Positions 8,715 through 17,327 of a DNA stretch of 64,000 nucleotides are shown in pieces. This DNA is from Polyangiaceae bacterium. GTDB taxonomy: Bacteria > Myxococcota_A > Polyangia > Polyangiales > Polyangiaceae. The translations under genes were made by a program, and so were the position numbers. The DNA lies in NCBI GenBank assembly GCA_025353725.1, contig JANXOF010000037.1, positions 310,001 to 374,000 of the forward strand. The letters run 5' to 3'. Under the pieces are notes generated by a model. That model was not told the DNA's origin, ran no database searches, and saw nothing but the letters and a program-made list of their open reading frames with translations. Position 1 is the first letter of the stretch, and each line of letters starts with the position of its first letter.

Positions 8715-11700
8715 GTGCCGCGCCGTGATGACCTGAAGAAGATCCTCATTATAGGCGCTGGGCCTATCGTTATTGGCCAAGCGTGCGAGTTTGACTACTC
8801 GGGAACGCAGGGCGCAAAGGCGCTTCGCCAAGAGGGCTACGAGGTTATCCTCGTCAACTCGAACCCGGCGACGATTATGACCGACCCGGAGCTCGCGTTT
8901 CGAACCTACGTCGAGCCGCTCGAGCCAAAAACGCTCGAGGCCATCATCGCACGTGAACGCCCGGATGCGATTCTTCCAACACTGGGCGGCCAAACTGCGC
9001 TGAATTTGGCTCTTGCGCTGGATGCGAACGGTGTTTTGAAGAAGTACGGCGTCGAAATGCTAGGCGCGCGGCCTGAATCGATAGCGAAGGCCGAAGACCG
9101 CGCGCTCTTCAAAGCAGCGATGGAAAAAATTGGGCTCACGTGCCCAAAAGCGGGTGCCGCACACTCGGTGGCGGAGGCTTGGGCAATCGTCAAAACTACT
9201 GGATTTCCAGCGATCCTTAGGCCTTCTTTCACGATGGGAGGGTCTGGTGGAGGCATCGCGAAGGATGCCTCCGAGTTCGAGGCGAAAGTGTCATGGGCGC
9301 TTGCTCAGTCACCGACGCGCGAGGTCCTCATTGAGGAGAGCGTGCTTGGGTGGAAGGAGTTCGAACTCGAGGTTATCCGCGATAAGGCTGACAACTTCAT
9401 TGTTGTCTGTTCGATCGAGAACATCGACCCGATGGGCGTGCATACGGGGGATTCGATTACTGTCGCGCCCGCGATGACACTCACGGACAAGGAGTACCAG
9501 CGCCTCCGCGATGCCGCAAAGGCGGTGATGACCGAGATCGGCGTCGAAACTGGCGGTTCGAACGTGCAATTCGCTGTGAGTCCTTATGACGGTACGGTGC
9601 ACGTCATCGAAATGAACCCGCGTGTTTCGCGCTCAAGTGCGCTTGCGTCGAAGGCCACGGGATATCCCATCGCCAAGATCGCCGCAAAGCTCGCTATTGG
9701 GTATACGCTCGACGAGCTCAAGAACGATATCACCGGAACAAGCGCGGCGTTCGAGCCCGTCATCGACTACGTCGTTGTGAAGTGGCCGCGGTTCGCGTTT
9801 GAGAAGTTCCCCGGCGCAGACAACACGCTCGGGACCCAGATGAAGAGCGTCGGCGAGGTGATGAGCATGGGCCGCACGTTCTGCGAAGCTTTGCAGAAGG
9901 CCGCGCGATCGCTCGAGACCGCCCGTGATGGTCTCGAGTCGCTTGTTTCCCGCGTGGATTATCGTTTGCTTGCGGAGCCGAAGAAGAAACGCGACCTCGG
10001 CATGGAGGCGTTGGAATTCGAGGCGCCACGGACCCTTCCGCCCCCGAGTCACGAAGACCTTGTGCGAGCCTTGCGCACGCTTCTCCCGATTCCCGTCGCC
10101 GATCGCCTTTTCTACGTCGCCGATGCCATGCGTGCCGGGCTTGGAAATGACGAGATCCACGAGCTTACGAAGATAGACCCTTGGTTTCTCGCCCAAATGT
10201 CGCGCATCGTGACGGCCGAGTCGCGCATCGCGCATGGTGAGAGCGGGCCCGCCTCGATTCGCGAGTTCAAGCGGCTCGGGTTTTCGGACGCACAGCTCGG
10301 CAAGCTCACGGGAACGACCACCCAAGAGGCGCGCGCGCGGCGGAAGGCAACTGGTGTGTCGCCGGTTTTTGCGCGTGTTGATACATGCGCGGCCGAGTTC
10401 GAGGCGCACACGCCTTATCTCTATTCGACGTACGAGACGTCGAGCGAGGCCAAGCCTGATTCGACCAAGAGGAAAGTCGTCATTCTGGGCGGTGGACCCA
10501 ACCGTATCGGCCAAGGCATCGAGTTCGACTACTGCTGTGTCCACGCCGTGCAGGCGCTTCGCGAGCTGGGGTTCGAGACCATCATGGTCAATTGCAATCC
10601 TGAGACGGTGTCGACGGATTACGATATCTCCGATCGTCTATACTTTGAGCCGCTTACGCTCGAAGATGTCCTCGCTATTTGCGAGGAGGAGACACCTTTA
10701 GGTGTGATTGTGCAATTCGGCGGGCAGACGCCGCTGAAGCTCGCCGTATCGCTCGAAAAGGCCGGCGTGAAGCTCCTCGGGACGACGGCTGACGCCATCG
10801 ACCGAGCCGAAGATCGCGGACGATTCGACGAATTGCTCACGAAGCTCTCCCTGCGGCGACCGCGAAGCGGCATCGCGACGGGAATCGACGGCGCGTACGT
10901 GATTGCTGAGGAGATCGGGTATCCCGTCTTGGTAAGGCCAAGCTACGTGCTCGGCGGGCGCGCCATGACTATCGCTTACACCCGTCAGGAGCTCGAGGCC
11001 TACGTCGCACTCGCGGTCGAGGCTGCGCGCGATGCCGGAACGCAATCTATCTTGATTGACGAGTTTCTGAAGGACGCCATCGAGGTCGATGTTGACTGCG
11101 TCGCCGACGGGAAGCGAGCCATTATTGGTGGTGTGATGCAGCACATCGAGGAGGCAGGCGTTCACTCGGGTGACTCTTCGAGCGTGCTCCCGCCACACTC
11201 TCTCAGCCCTGAGATCGTCGCGTCGATCGAGGAGCAAACGCGCATGCTCGCTCTCGAGCTCGGTGTTGTCGGGTTGATGAACGTGCAATTTGCAGTGAAA
11301 GGCGTCACGGTCTACGTGCTCGAGGTGAACCCGCGCGCGAGTCGAACCGTGCCGTTCGTTTCGAAAGCGACGGGCAGGCCACTTGCGAAGATCGCCGCGA
11401 AGGTCATGGCGGGCAAAACGCTCGAGGAGTTGGGCGCTACGGACGTCGAAGTGCCCCGCCATGTAGCCGTGAAGCAGAGCGTCTTTCCGTTCGCGAAATT
11501 CCCTGGCGTCGACACGATTTTGGGTCCGGAGATGCGCTCGACAGGCGAGGTGATGGGGATCGCCGACACGTTCGCGCGTGCCTTCTACAAGAGCATGATC
11601 GCCGCGGGTCTCCATGTGAAGATTCCTTTGTCGAGCGGGGAGGGGGCCTCACCGGCGGACCGCCCCCGCGTGTTCATCAGCGTGAAGGACGACGATAAGC

Positions 11701-12065
11701 CGGTGGCGTGCATCATCGCGCGTCGTATGCGCGCGGCGGGCTACGAGATCCTTGCGACGCGCGGAACAGCCGCGGCACTTCAGCGCGCCCGCATCCCGGC
11801 AGAGATTATCAACAAGGTCCTTGAGGGGGCTCCGCACGTGGTCGATGCCGTGCGAGGCGGCACTGTCGCGATGGTCATCAACACGACGATTGGCGCGCGC
11901 GAGGTACGCGATAGCTATTCGCTTCGGCGCCAAACACTCCTCGCGAATATCCCTTACTTTACGACTATCGCCGCGGCGATGGCCGCCTGCGACGCCATCG
12001 AGGTCGCGCGTGGCGACGGCGGCACCATTCGCGTTCGATCGCTTCAGGAGTGGGGCACGGCATAG
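8715..12065 (+). CDS. carB: Carbamoyl-phosphate synthase large subunit
   Basis: This 1116-residue enzyme makes carbamoyl phosphate from bicarbonate, two ATP and ammonia supplied by CarA, feeding pyrimidine and arginine synthesis. The N-terminus ([20 protein letters not shown], written here as 20 residues) is the family signature; GTG 8715 gives the canonical beginning. The two homologous ATP-grasp halves are visible: the first has [12 protein letters not shown] and the second, from about residue 585, has [18 protein letters not shown] and [11 protein letters not shown]. From about 980 onward is the MGS-like allosteric domain ([20 protein letters not shown]). Length is slightly above the usual 1070-1080, with an extended linker around 545-585. 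carA is not in the window. Confidence 0.97.
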   Translation: MPRRDDLKKILIIGAGPIVIGQACEFDYSGTQGAKALRQEGYEVILVNSNPATIMTDPELAFRTYVEPLEPKTLEAIIARERPDAILPTLGGQTALNLALALDANGVLKKYGVEMLGARPESIAKAEDRALFKAAMEKIGLTCPKAGAAHSVAEAWAIVKTTGFPAILRPSFTMGGSGGGIAKDASEFEAKVSWALAQSPTREVLIEESVLGWKEFELEVIRDKADNFIVVCSIENIDPMGVHTGDSITVAPAMTLTDKEYQRLRDAAKAVMTEIGVETGGSNVQFAVSPYDGTVHVIEMNPRVSRSSALASKATGYPIAKIAAKLAIGYTLDELKNDITGTSAAFEPVIDYVVVKWPRFAFEKFPGADNTLGTQMKSVGEVMSMGRTFCEALQKAARSLETARDGLESLVSRVDYRLLAEPKKKRDLGMEALEFEAPRTLPPPSHEDLVRALRTLLPIPVADRLFYVADAMRAGLGNDEIHELTKIDPWFLAQMSRIVTAESRIAHGESGPASIREFKRLGFSDAQLGKLTGTTTQEARARRKATGVSPVFARVDTCAAEFEAHTPYLYSTYETSSEAKPDSTKRKVVILGGGPNRIGQGIEFDYCCVHAVQALRELGFETIMVNCNPETVSTDYDISDRLYFEPLTLEDVLAICEEETPLGVIVQFGGQTPLKLAVSLEKAGVKLLGTTADAIDRAEDRGRFDELLTKLSLRRPRSGIATGIDGAYVIAEEIGYPVLVRPSYVLGGRAMTIAYTRQELEAYVALAVEAARDAGTQSILIDEFLKDAIEVDVDCVADGKRAIIGGVMQHIEEAGVHSGDSSSVLPPHSLSPEIVASIEEQTRMLALELGVVGLMNVQFAVKGVTVYVLEVNPRASRTVPFVSKATGRPLAKIAAKVMAGKTLEELGATDVEVPRHVAVKQSVFPFAKFPGVDTILGPEMRSTGEVMGIADTFARAFYKSMIAAGLHVKIPLSSGEGASPADRPRVFISVKDDDKPVACIIARRMRAAGYEILATRGTAAALQRARIPAEIINKVLEGAPHVVDAVRGGTVAMVINTTIGAREVRDSYSLRRQTLLANIPYFTTIAAAMAACDAIEVARGDGGTIRVRSLQEWGTA

Positions 12066-12163
12066 TCACGGCTCCCAATAGATTGCATGGTCGAGCTTGC
12101 TAGTTCGCTCGAGACCTACCAAGACGTGGACGGCTCGACACGACATCGCGCGACGCGAGAAAG

Positions 12164-12175
12164 AGGAGAAGAGGA
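12164..12175 (+). promoter_or_regulatory. Shine-Dalgarno region fixing the start at 12177
   Basis: A purine-rich run with AGGAG at 12164-12168 and GAGGA at 12171-12175 lies directly before the GTG at 12177. It is the reason for preferring that start over the in-frame ATG at 12087. Confidence 0.5.
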
Positions 12176-12176
12176 A

Positions 12177-12410
12177 GTGGCTGCGAAACACGATGGCAAG
12201 CATGCACGTGCAAATATTTGGGTGATGCAACAAAACTTGGCGAAGCAAAAAGGTGGTCGGCCGGGCTATCAGTTCAAGGAACGAGTTCTGCCGAAGGCGG
12301 CCAAAGCGTCCGCAGCATCGGCCGCGTCAGTCTCGCCAGTGCCTTCCGACGCGCCTGCCCTGGCTTCCACGGCGAGCCCTGAGTCCCCCGCCTCCGACGC
12401 GCCGGTTTAG
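12177..12410 (+). CDS. Small basic protein with Ala/Pro/Ser tail, unknown function
   Basis: The open frame begins at an ATG at 12087, but a strong ribosome-binding site sits just before GTG 12177, giving 77 residues. The N-terminal 40 residues are basic (AAKHDGKHARANIWVMQQNL, then AKQKGGRPGYQFKERVLP), and the rest is a disordered Ala/Ser/Pro tail (KAAKASAASAASVSPVPSDA). No membrane segment, Cys or recognisable fold is seen. The compact basic head suggests nucleic-acid or ribosome contact, which is inference only. It lies 111 bp after carB on the same strand. Confidence 0.5.
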   Translation: MAAKHDGKHARANIWVMQQNLAKQKGGRPGYQFKERVLPKAAKASAASAASVSPVPSDAPALASTASPESPASDAPV

Positions 12411-12487
12411 AGCGTTAGCCGATTTCAAGCTCGTAGGGCATTCGGAGTTTTGCGCTGGAGCGTCCGAACGCGACCCTGGCTGGATTC

Positions 12488-12949
12488 TTAGCCGATGCCG
12501 GGAGGTGCAAGGGTCTTTCGCCGCGACCGAGTCTTACGGATATCGAATGCCTCAAGCTCGTCGCTCGACAAGTCGGACTCTTCAATGTCGGCGACGCGCA
12601 TCATTCGCAGCGTAGCCTCGTCGCGAACTGTAGCGATGGCGGCGCCGATACGGGCATGTGTCTCTGTATCTCCCGAACGAACAAGCACACGAACTGCCGC
12701 AGTTCTCAGATCGGCTTCTACCTCTGGATCTTCGAGAAGAGACCACAAATCATCCAGATCAAAAGTTCCGCCGCGGTAACCACCGTGGGCCGCCCGGACC
12801 ATCCTTCCTGCGATGTCAAGACGAGCAAGCCATTTGTACCACTGAACGGCGCGAACCACGCACTCAGCACGAGGGCCATAGGCAACGCGTATGGGGCCGC
12901 TCGCCAAGCGCGCGGCCCGTGAGGGTCGTAGAATCGAACTTGCATACAT
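12488..12949 (-). pseudogene. Internally deleted, frame-shifted copy of the adjacent membrane PH-like gene
   Basis: Two frames of this region each match one end of the intact gene next door (13019-14356). From ATG 12945, about 36 residues (MQVRFYDPHGPRAWR... to FAPFSG) align with that protein's N-terminus (MRVAFSDPEGKRLWR...). Near 12838-12841 the match jumps by one base to another frame, where WLARLDIAGRM, GGYRGGTFDLDDLW and LLEDPEVEADLR align with the intact C-terminal domain. About 280 codons, covering both PH-like and most membrane parts, are missing. An overlapping ATG at 12949 opens a 153-codon frame that would keep the C-terminal domain behind a nonsense N-terminus, so a short product cannot be excluded. 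Confidence 0.8.
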
Positions 12950-13018
12950 GTCGTACTAGCAGCGCCTTACGGCGTCGCAACTCGGCGGGAACCTGCCGCC
13001 CTCTCGATCGGCTGCTTT

Positions 13019-14356
13019 TTAGCGCTGCTGCATGCGTCGCGCGTCGGGTGAAATCTGCTCCTGGGCGTCGAGCATAGCGAGTTCCTCGCTCGCGTTTTCG
13101 ATGTCGTCCCGAATCGCGATCCGAAGCCGACGATGGGTCGACAGATTGCGCACGGCTGCGACGGCCGCGTCGATACGCGTTCGCGTTGCAGGTTTTTGCG
13201 AATGGCGGAGGACGCGAGCGGCGGCGGCTCTTAGATCCGCGTCGGCCTCGGGGTCTTCGAGGACGGTCCAGAGGTCCTCGGAGTCTATGGTGCTCCCGCG
13301 ATAGCCGGATGTCTCTGATTCGAGCATCTGTCCCGCCATGTCGAGCCGAGCAAGCCACACTCGGGGCGCCTCGCCGTTGCGACGAAGAACATCGACCCTT
13401 CCCGTGACGTCGTTCTTCGACGTTCCTAGGCCACGCGCTCGGTCGGCGGCCGACATGATCTGCGTGACGAGCGCCTTGCGTTCGTCGGAGCCGAGGCCCG
13501 TACCGATGAGCGACGCGGACGTCTCGACGTCAACGTATCCGTACGGCGGAGGCACCTTGAAACGTAGCGTGGTTTCTATCGTCTCAATGCCGAGGACGTG
13601 ATCGTAAGGAACCGAGAACCACCCGAGCTTCGTGTTTAATCTGAGTCCCTCAGCGGCCATGACGATGTTCGGTGGCGCGTCCCGTCCGACGTAGCCGACC
13701 AGGCTTAAAACCATGGTGATGAGGGCGAATTGTCCAAGCAATACGCCCACAATGGCGGCGGCGGTGTGACTCCCGAAGAAGCCCGTGCCCGCGATGACGA
13801 CGCCCATCGCGAAGGTGAGGAGACGGCCCCAAAAGCCGGCCTTGGCGGACGACGACGGCATCGTTCGCCACGAGACTTGGCCAAATCCCCCGTGGCCGAT
13901 TCCGAGAGCCTGGCGCACGGCGTCGGCGTCGGCGTCGGTCGCGACTTCGATCGTCAGCGGCTGGTCTCGATTCGCGTGGGAAAGCGTGAAAAGTACCCCA
14001 GACTTGGTCCGCGCGGTCGTCCCTCCAACGATCGACCGAGCCTCGATGCGCTGCGAACGAGTGCCCGCGCCGCTCACTTCGATGACCCCGGGCTTTAGCG
14101 TGAGCTCCGCGGCACGTGCGCTCACTTGGCGAATCGGCATCACCCCCACAAGGTGAAAGAGGGCGACCGCCAGGACCGCAGTGAGCGCGGACTCGGCACC
14201 CTCGAGCGGCCCAGCGCACGCAAAAAGAAACAGCGCTAGGGGTCCCCCATAGGGGATCATGCGCCAAAGTCGCTTACCTTCGGGGTCGGAGAACGCAACC
14301 CGCATTCCTTGTGAGGATACGAGACGTCGGCCCAGCCGCAAGTGTGGTCGGCTCAT
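13019..14356 (-). CDS. Membrane protein with two membrane/PH-like modules and a C-terminal helical domain
   Basis: I do not recognise a named family. The ATG at 14356 (445 residues) has GGGAGG a few bases upstream; the ATG at 14305 is an alternative supported by the truncated neighbour, and the frame extends to 14461. The layout is a membrane pair near residues 35-80, a beta-rich stretch with bacterial PH-like character (PGVIEVSG, SGVLFTLSHANRDQPLTI), a second membrane pair near 175-225 (LLTFAMGVVIAGTGFFG, VLLGQFALITMVLSLVG), then a second similar beta-rich stretch. The C-terminal 110 residues are helical, Ala-rich and HEAT-like (DLWTVLEDPEADADLRAAAA). It is probably an inner-membrane protein. 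The truncated tandem copy lies just downstream. Confidence 0.65.
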   Translation of the reverse strand: MSRPHLRLGRRLVSSQGMRVAFSDPEGKRLWRMIPYGGPLALFLFACAGPLEGAESALTAVLAVALFHLVGVMPIRQVSARAAELTLKPGVIEVSGAGTRSQRIEARSIVGGTTARTKSGVLFTLSHANRDQPLTIEVATDADADAVRQALGIGHGGFGQVSWRTMPSSSAKAGFWGRLLTFAMGVVIAGTGFFGSHTAAAIVGVLLGQFALITMVLSLVGYVGRDAPPNIVMAAEGLRLNTKLGWFSVPYDHVLGIETIETTLRFKVPPPYGYVDVETSASLIGTGLGSDERKALVTQIMSAADRARGLGTSKNDVTGRVDVLRRNGEAPRVWLARLDMAGQMLESETSGYRGSTIDSEDLWTVLEDPEADADLRAAAARVLRHSQKPATRTRIDAAVAAVRNLSTHRRLRIAIRDDIENASEELAMLDAQEQISPDARRMQQR

Positions 14357-14464
14357 CGTCCTCCCGGGCACACATGCAGGGCGTCGGAAGTGCTTGGCGT
14401 GTGGCTTCGCTCTGGGATGGGCTAAGGTCCACGGCTCGTTGCTCAAGGCGCACCATCGCAAGAA

Positions 14465-14953
14465 ATGCCGCGTTCTCCGAAGTACCCGCTCGAGTCTCTA
14501 CGGAAGCACCGAGAGTGTCAGGCTTCTTCTGCGCTCGGCCGGTTTGGAGACGCCATTCGCGAGCGTGAGGCCGCAAGCCTGGCGAAAAGCCTCGCCCAAA
14601 AGGCTCATCTCGAGGTTCAGTCCCGCGCGAGGGCCGTTCGGCGTGCGGAGGCGTGCCGGCTCGGTAAAGGTGAGCTTCGCGCCGGAGACCTTGTGCGTGC
14701 ACAAGCGTGGGAAGACGCCGTGATGCTCGAATTTTCGGACCGTCTGCGCGACGTGCACCAAGCCGAAGCGCAACTCATGAGAGCGCGGGGCGCGGAAGAA
14801 GAGGCCCGCGCTGTGTGGTTACAGAAAAAGGCGGACCGCGATGTTCTCGCAAAAGACGAAGATCGTTTCGAGACCAGCGCGCACCGCGCGAACGAGGCGA
14901 GCGCCGACGACGCTGCTGAGGAGGCCTTTGCCGCGCGCTGGAGCCAAAGATGA
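14465..14953 (+). CDS. Coiled-coil protein, FliJ/SctO-like in shape
   Basis: The 162-residue protein is almost entirely charged alpha-helix with Ala/Glu/Arg heptads from residue 15 to 150, no signal peptide, no membrane segment and a single Cys. The beginning (KYPLESLRKHRE) resembles the start of FliJ-type stalk proteins of flagellar and type III export ATPases, which are about this length and fold as a two-helix coiled coil. No other export genes are in the window, so this is a shape-based suggestion. Its stop overlaps the ATG of the transglycosylase gene by 4 bp, implying coupled translation. Confidence 0.5.
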   Translation: MPRSPKYPLESLRKHRECQASSALGRFGDAIREREAASLAKSLAQKAHLEVQSRARAVRRAEACRLGKGELRAGDLVRAQAWEDAVMLEFSDRLRDVHQAEAQLMRARGAEEEARAVWLQKKADRDVLAKDEDRFETSAHRANEASADDAAEEAFAARWSQR

Positions 14954-17313
14954 ATAGGCTTAGTCGATCACGCTTCGCCATAGGGGCGCTTTTCTGCGGA
15001 CTCGTCGTCGGTGGATGTCGTGGTGGCTCCAAGGCGCCACCTTTGGTGGTGACCCACGTGCCAAGACTCGAAACCAACGAGCCTTTGGAGAGTCCTCTAA
15101 CAGCGCTTCCCGCGCTTCGCGTCGTGTTCGATGACCCGAAGGTCGCCGGCGCGCGCGAGCTTGAGCGAGCCAAGGACTTTACGGGCGCACTTCGCGTCGT
15201 TCACGAGGCTCGAACTCAGTCCCCCGATTTGCCCGCGTCGGAAAGGTGCGCATGGGACTATCTCGAGGGTCGACTCGCGCTCGCCGCGGGGACGCTCGAC
15301 AGCGCGAAAATAGCGTTCGAAGAGGCTCGTAAGCCTCCCTGTCCGCTTATGGGTTACGCGACTTTGCGCTTGGCTCAAGTGCTCGCCCGAGCCGGTCGCG
15401 CGGACGAGGCGCTCGCGGTTGCGAGCGCGGTTCCTGAGGACATCGCGGCTTGTGATGACGGCACGTTAGTCACAGCCGAGGTGCTCGCGGCGAAGAACGA
15501 CCGTGCGAGTGCTCTTCCGCTGTGGCGCTTGTGGCTCGCGGCGAATCCTTACGGAAGCCGCTGGGTTGACACTTCGGTAAGGATCGCGAACGCGCTCCTC
15601 GATGGCGTTGATGGCCTGCCTGAGGCTCATGCACGCGTGGCCTGCGACGTCGTCACGAAGGTCATTGTCGAGGCACCAAAACTCGCCGAGACTTCAGGGG
15701 CCGCGCTCGCTCGTGGCCGAGCCATGGCGCTTCTGCGTTTACGTGATGCTTCCCTTAGGGACGAACTGTCGGACTCTGAGCGAGCGAGGCAAGCGCAGGC
15801 ATGGCTCGAGGTTAATGAGCCGAACAAGGCGTTCGAGAGCGCAAGCACCATCCTAGCGTCGAAAAAGACCGGCGAGGTCGCTTGTCGGGCCGCGATCACG
15901 CGGGCGAACGCGGCCGTGAAAGCGAAAGGCGTCAAGCTGAACGGCTGGCCAGACGCCGTAGTCGCGTGCGCGAACGATGATCAGCTGGTTGTGGCCCTCT
16001 ACTCTGGAGCGAAGTCGTACGCGGGCAAGGACCCAACCCTCGCGATCGATTGGTTCGCGCAAGTCGAGCGACGCTTTCCTCTCCACCGCCTTGCGGATGA
16101 CGCGCGCTATCGTGGCGCGCTCGTTGTAGCGAACTCCGCTGAAGTCGGTCACGAAGCCCATGCCGAGCAGATGCTGCGTTCGCTACCGGATGACTATCCC
16201 GCCGGTGATATGGGCACGGAGGCGCTGTTTCAGCTCGCGCTCCGTCGCATGCAGCACGCCGAATGGACAGCCGCAATGCCGCTCCTCGAACGTATCGCCT
16301 CGCGTTCACCTGACGATCATCACTGGGCGACGTCTGGCCGCGCCGAATATTTTGGAGCGCGAGCGGCCGCGGCGACTGGCGATCGCATCGGTGCGCGCGA
16401 GCGGCTCGTCCGCGTGATTCAACACTACCCCCTCTCGTTTTATATGCTTCTCGCGCAGTCCCGCCTGGCCGAGGAGGATCCCGCTCTGGCCAAACGGACT
16501 CTTAGAGACGCCGCATCGGGCGACGCCGACGGGGCGTTTCCCTCAAAAGTGCACGCACTTTTAAGCTCGACTCCGATTGTGAGGGCGAGGCTTCTTCTCG
16601 AGGTTGGTGAGAGCGACGCCGCGCGGCGCGAGATCGCGATGTCCGGTGCGCTCGCGGACGGCGTCGACAGCGAGGTCTTGTGGGCGGTTGGCTCCCTCTA
16701 TAACCAGGCTGGGCTCCCCGAGTTAGGGCACGCGTTTTCGCGTGGAAGACTCACAGATCACCTCGCTCACTACCCGGAAGGAAAATGGCGTCTCCCATGG
16801 CAAGTCGCGTATCCGCGCGCGTTCGACGCGTTTGTGGTTAGGGCGTGCGCGGAAAATGGGCTTCCGACTCCTCTCGCTTGGGCCATCATGCGTGAAGAGT
16901 CGAGCTTCGTCGCGGATGTCCGGAGTCACGCGAACGCTATCGGGCTGATGCAGCTCATCCCACCTACGGCTAAATGGGTCGCTGCAGGCACGGGTTTTCC
17001 TTCGGATGACGCTTCACTCAAGCGCCCTGAGGTGTCGATCGAGTTGGGAACGCGCCTCCTTGCAAAGCTCCGCGCGACTCATGGGCATCCGGCTTTGGCG
17101 ATCGGTGCCTATAACGGCGGTGGGGGCGCTGTTGAGAGGTGGGTGGCTGCGCGCACCACCGACGACACAGACCTCTTCATCGAGCTCGTTCCGTATGACG
17201 AGACTCGCAACTACATCAAACGAGTATTGTCGAGTCAGGGAGCATATGCCTACCTCTACGATCCCGACGCACTCAAAGAGCCTCTCGGCCTAGCCGTGCG
17301 ACTCGGGCGCTGA
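14950..17313 (+). CDS. Soluble lytic murein transglycosylase-type lipoprotein (SLT domain)
   Basis: The 787-residue protein begins with a signal peptide and a lipobox (VVGGC, Cys near 24), so it should be a periplasm-facing lipoprotein. A long helical superhelix of TPR-like repeats (about 60-620) precedes the C-terminal catalytic domain. Catalytic motifs are AWAIMREESSF (Glu near 650), ANAIGLMQLIPPTA and AIGAYNGGGGAV (near 720), the pattern of family-1 lytic transglycosylases that cleave the glycan strand to 1,6-anhydro-MurNAc. It matches the Slt70 layout of a helical ring plus catalytic domain, and is somewhat longer. It may open the wall for envelope machinery or recycle it. It is coupled to the coiled-coil gene upstream. 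Confidence 0.88.
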   Translation: MNRLSRSRFAIGALFCGLVVGGCRGGSKAPPLVVTHVPRLETNEPLESPLTALPALRVVFDDPKVAGARELERAKDFTGALRVVHEARTQSPDLPASERCAWDYLEGRLALAAGTLDSAKIAFEEARKPPCPLMGYATLRLAQVLARAGRADEALAVASAVPEDIAACDDGTLVTAEVLAAKNDRASALPLWRLWLAANPYGSRWVDTSVRIANALLDGVDGLPEAHARVACDVVTKVIVEAPKLAETSGAALARGRAMALLRLRDASLRDELSDSERARQAQAWLEVNEPNKAFESASTILASKKTGEVACRAAITRANAAVKAKGVKLNGWPDAVVACANDDQLVVALYSGAKSYAGKDPTLAIDWFAQVERRFPLHRLADDARYRGALVVANSAEVGHEAHAEQMLRSLPDDYPAGDMGTEALFQLALRRMQHAEWTAAMPLLERIASRSPDDHHWATSGRAEYFGARAAAATGDRIGARERLVRVIQHYPLSFYMLLAQSRLAEEDPALAKRTLRDAASGDADGAFPSKVHALLSSTPIVRARLLLEVGESDAARREIAMSGALADGVDSEVLWAVGSLYNQAGLPELGHAFSRGRLTDHLAHYPEGKWRLPWQVAYPRAFDAFVVRACAENGLPTPLAWAIMREESSFVADVRSHANAIGLMQLIPPTAKWVAAGTGFPSDDASLKRPEVSIELGTRLLAKLRATHGHPALAIGAYNGGGGAVERWVAARTTDDTDLFIELVPYDETRNYIKRVLSSQGAYAYLYDPDALKEPLGLAVRLGR

Positions 17314-17327
17314 GCGAGCTGTCGCAC

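Noticed and set aside
9633-11615. Two long antisense frames (about 300 codons each) in carB
   Set aside because: These are shadows of a highly conserved gene with strong codon bias.
12087-12176. Upstream ATG extension of the small basic protein
   Set aside because: A strong Shine-Dalgarno sits inside this stretch immediately before GTG 12177. The extension itself has no such signal.
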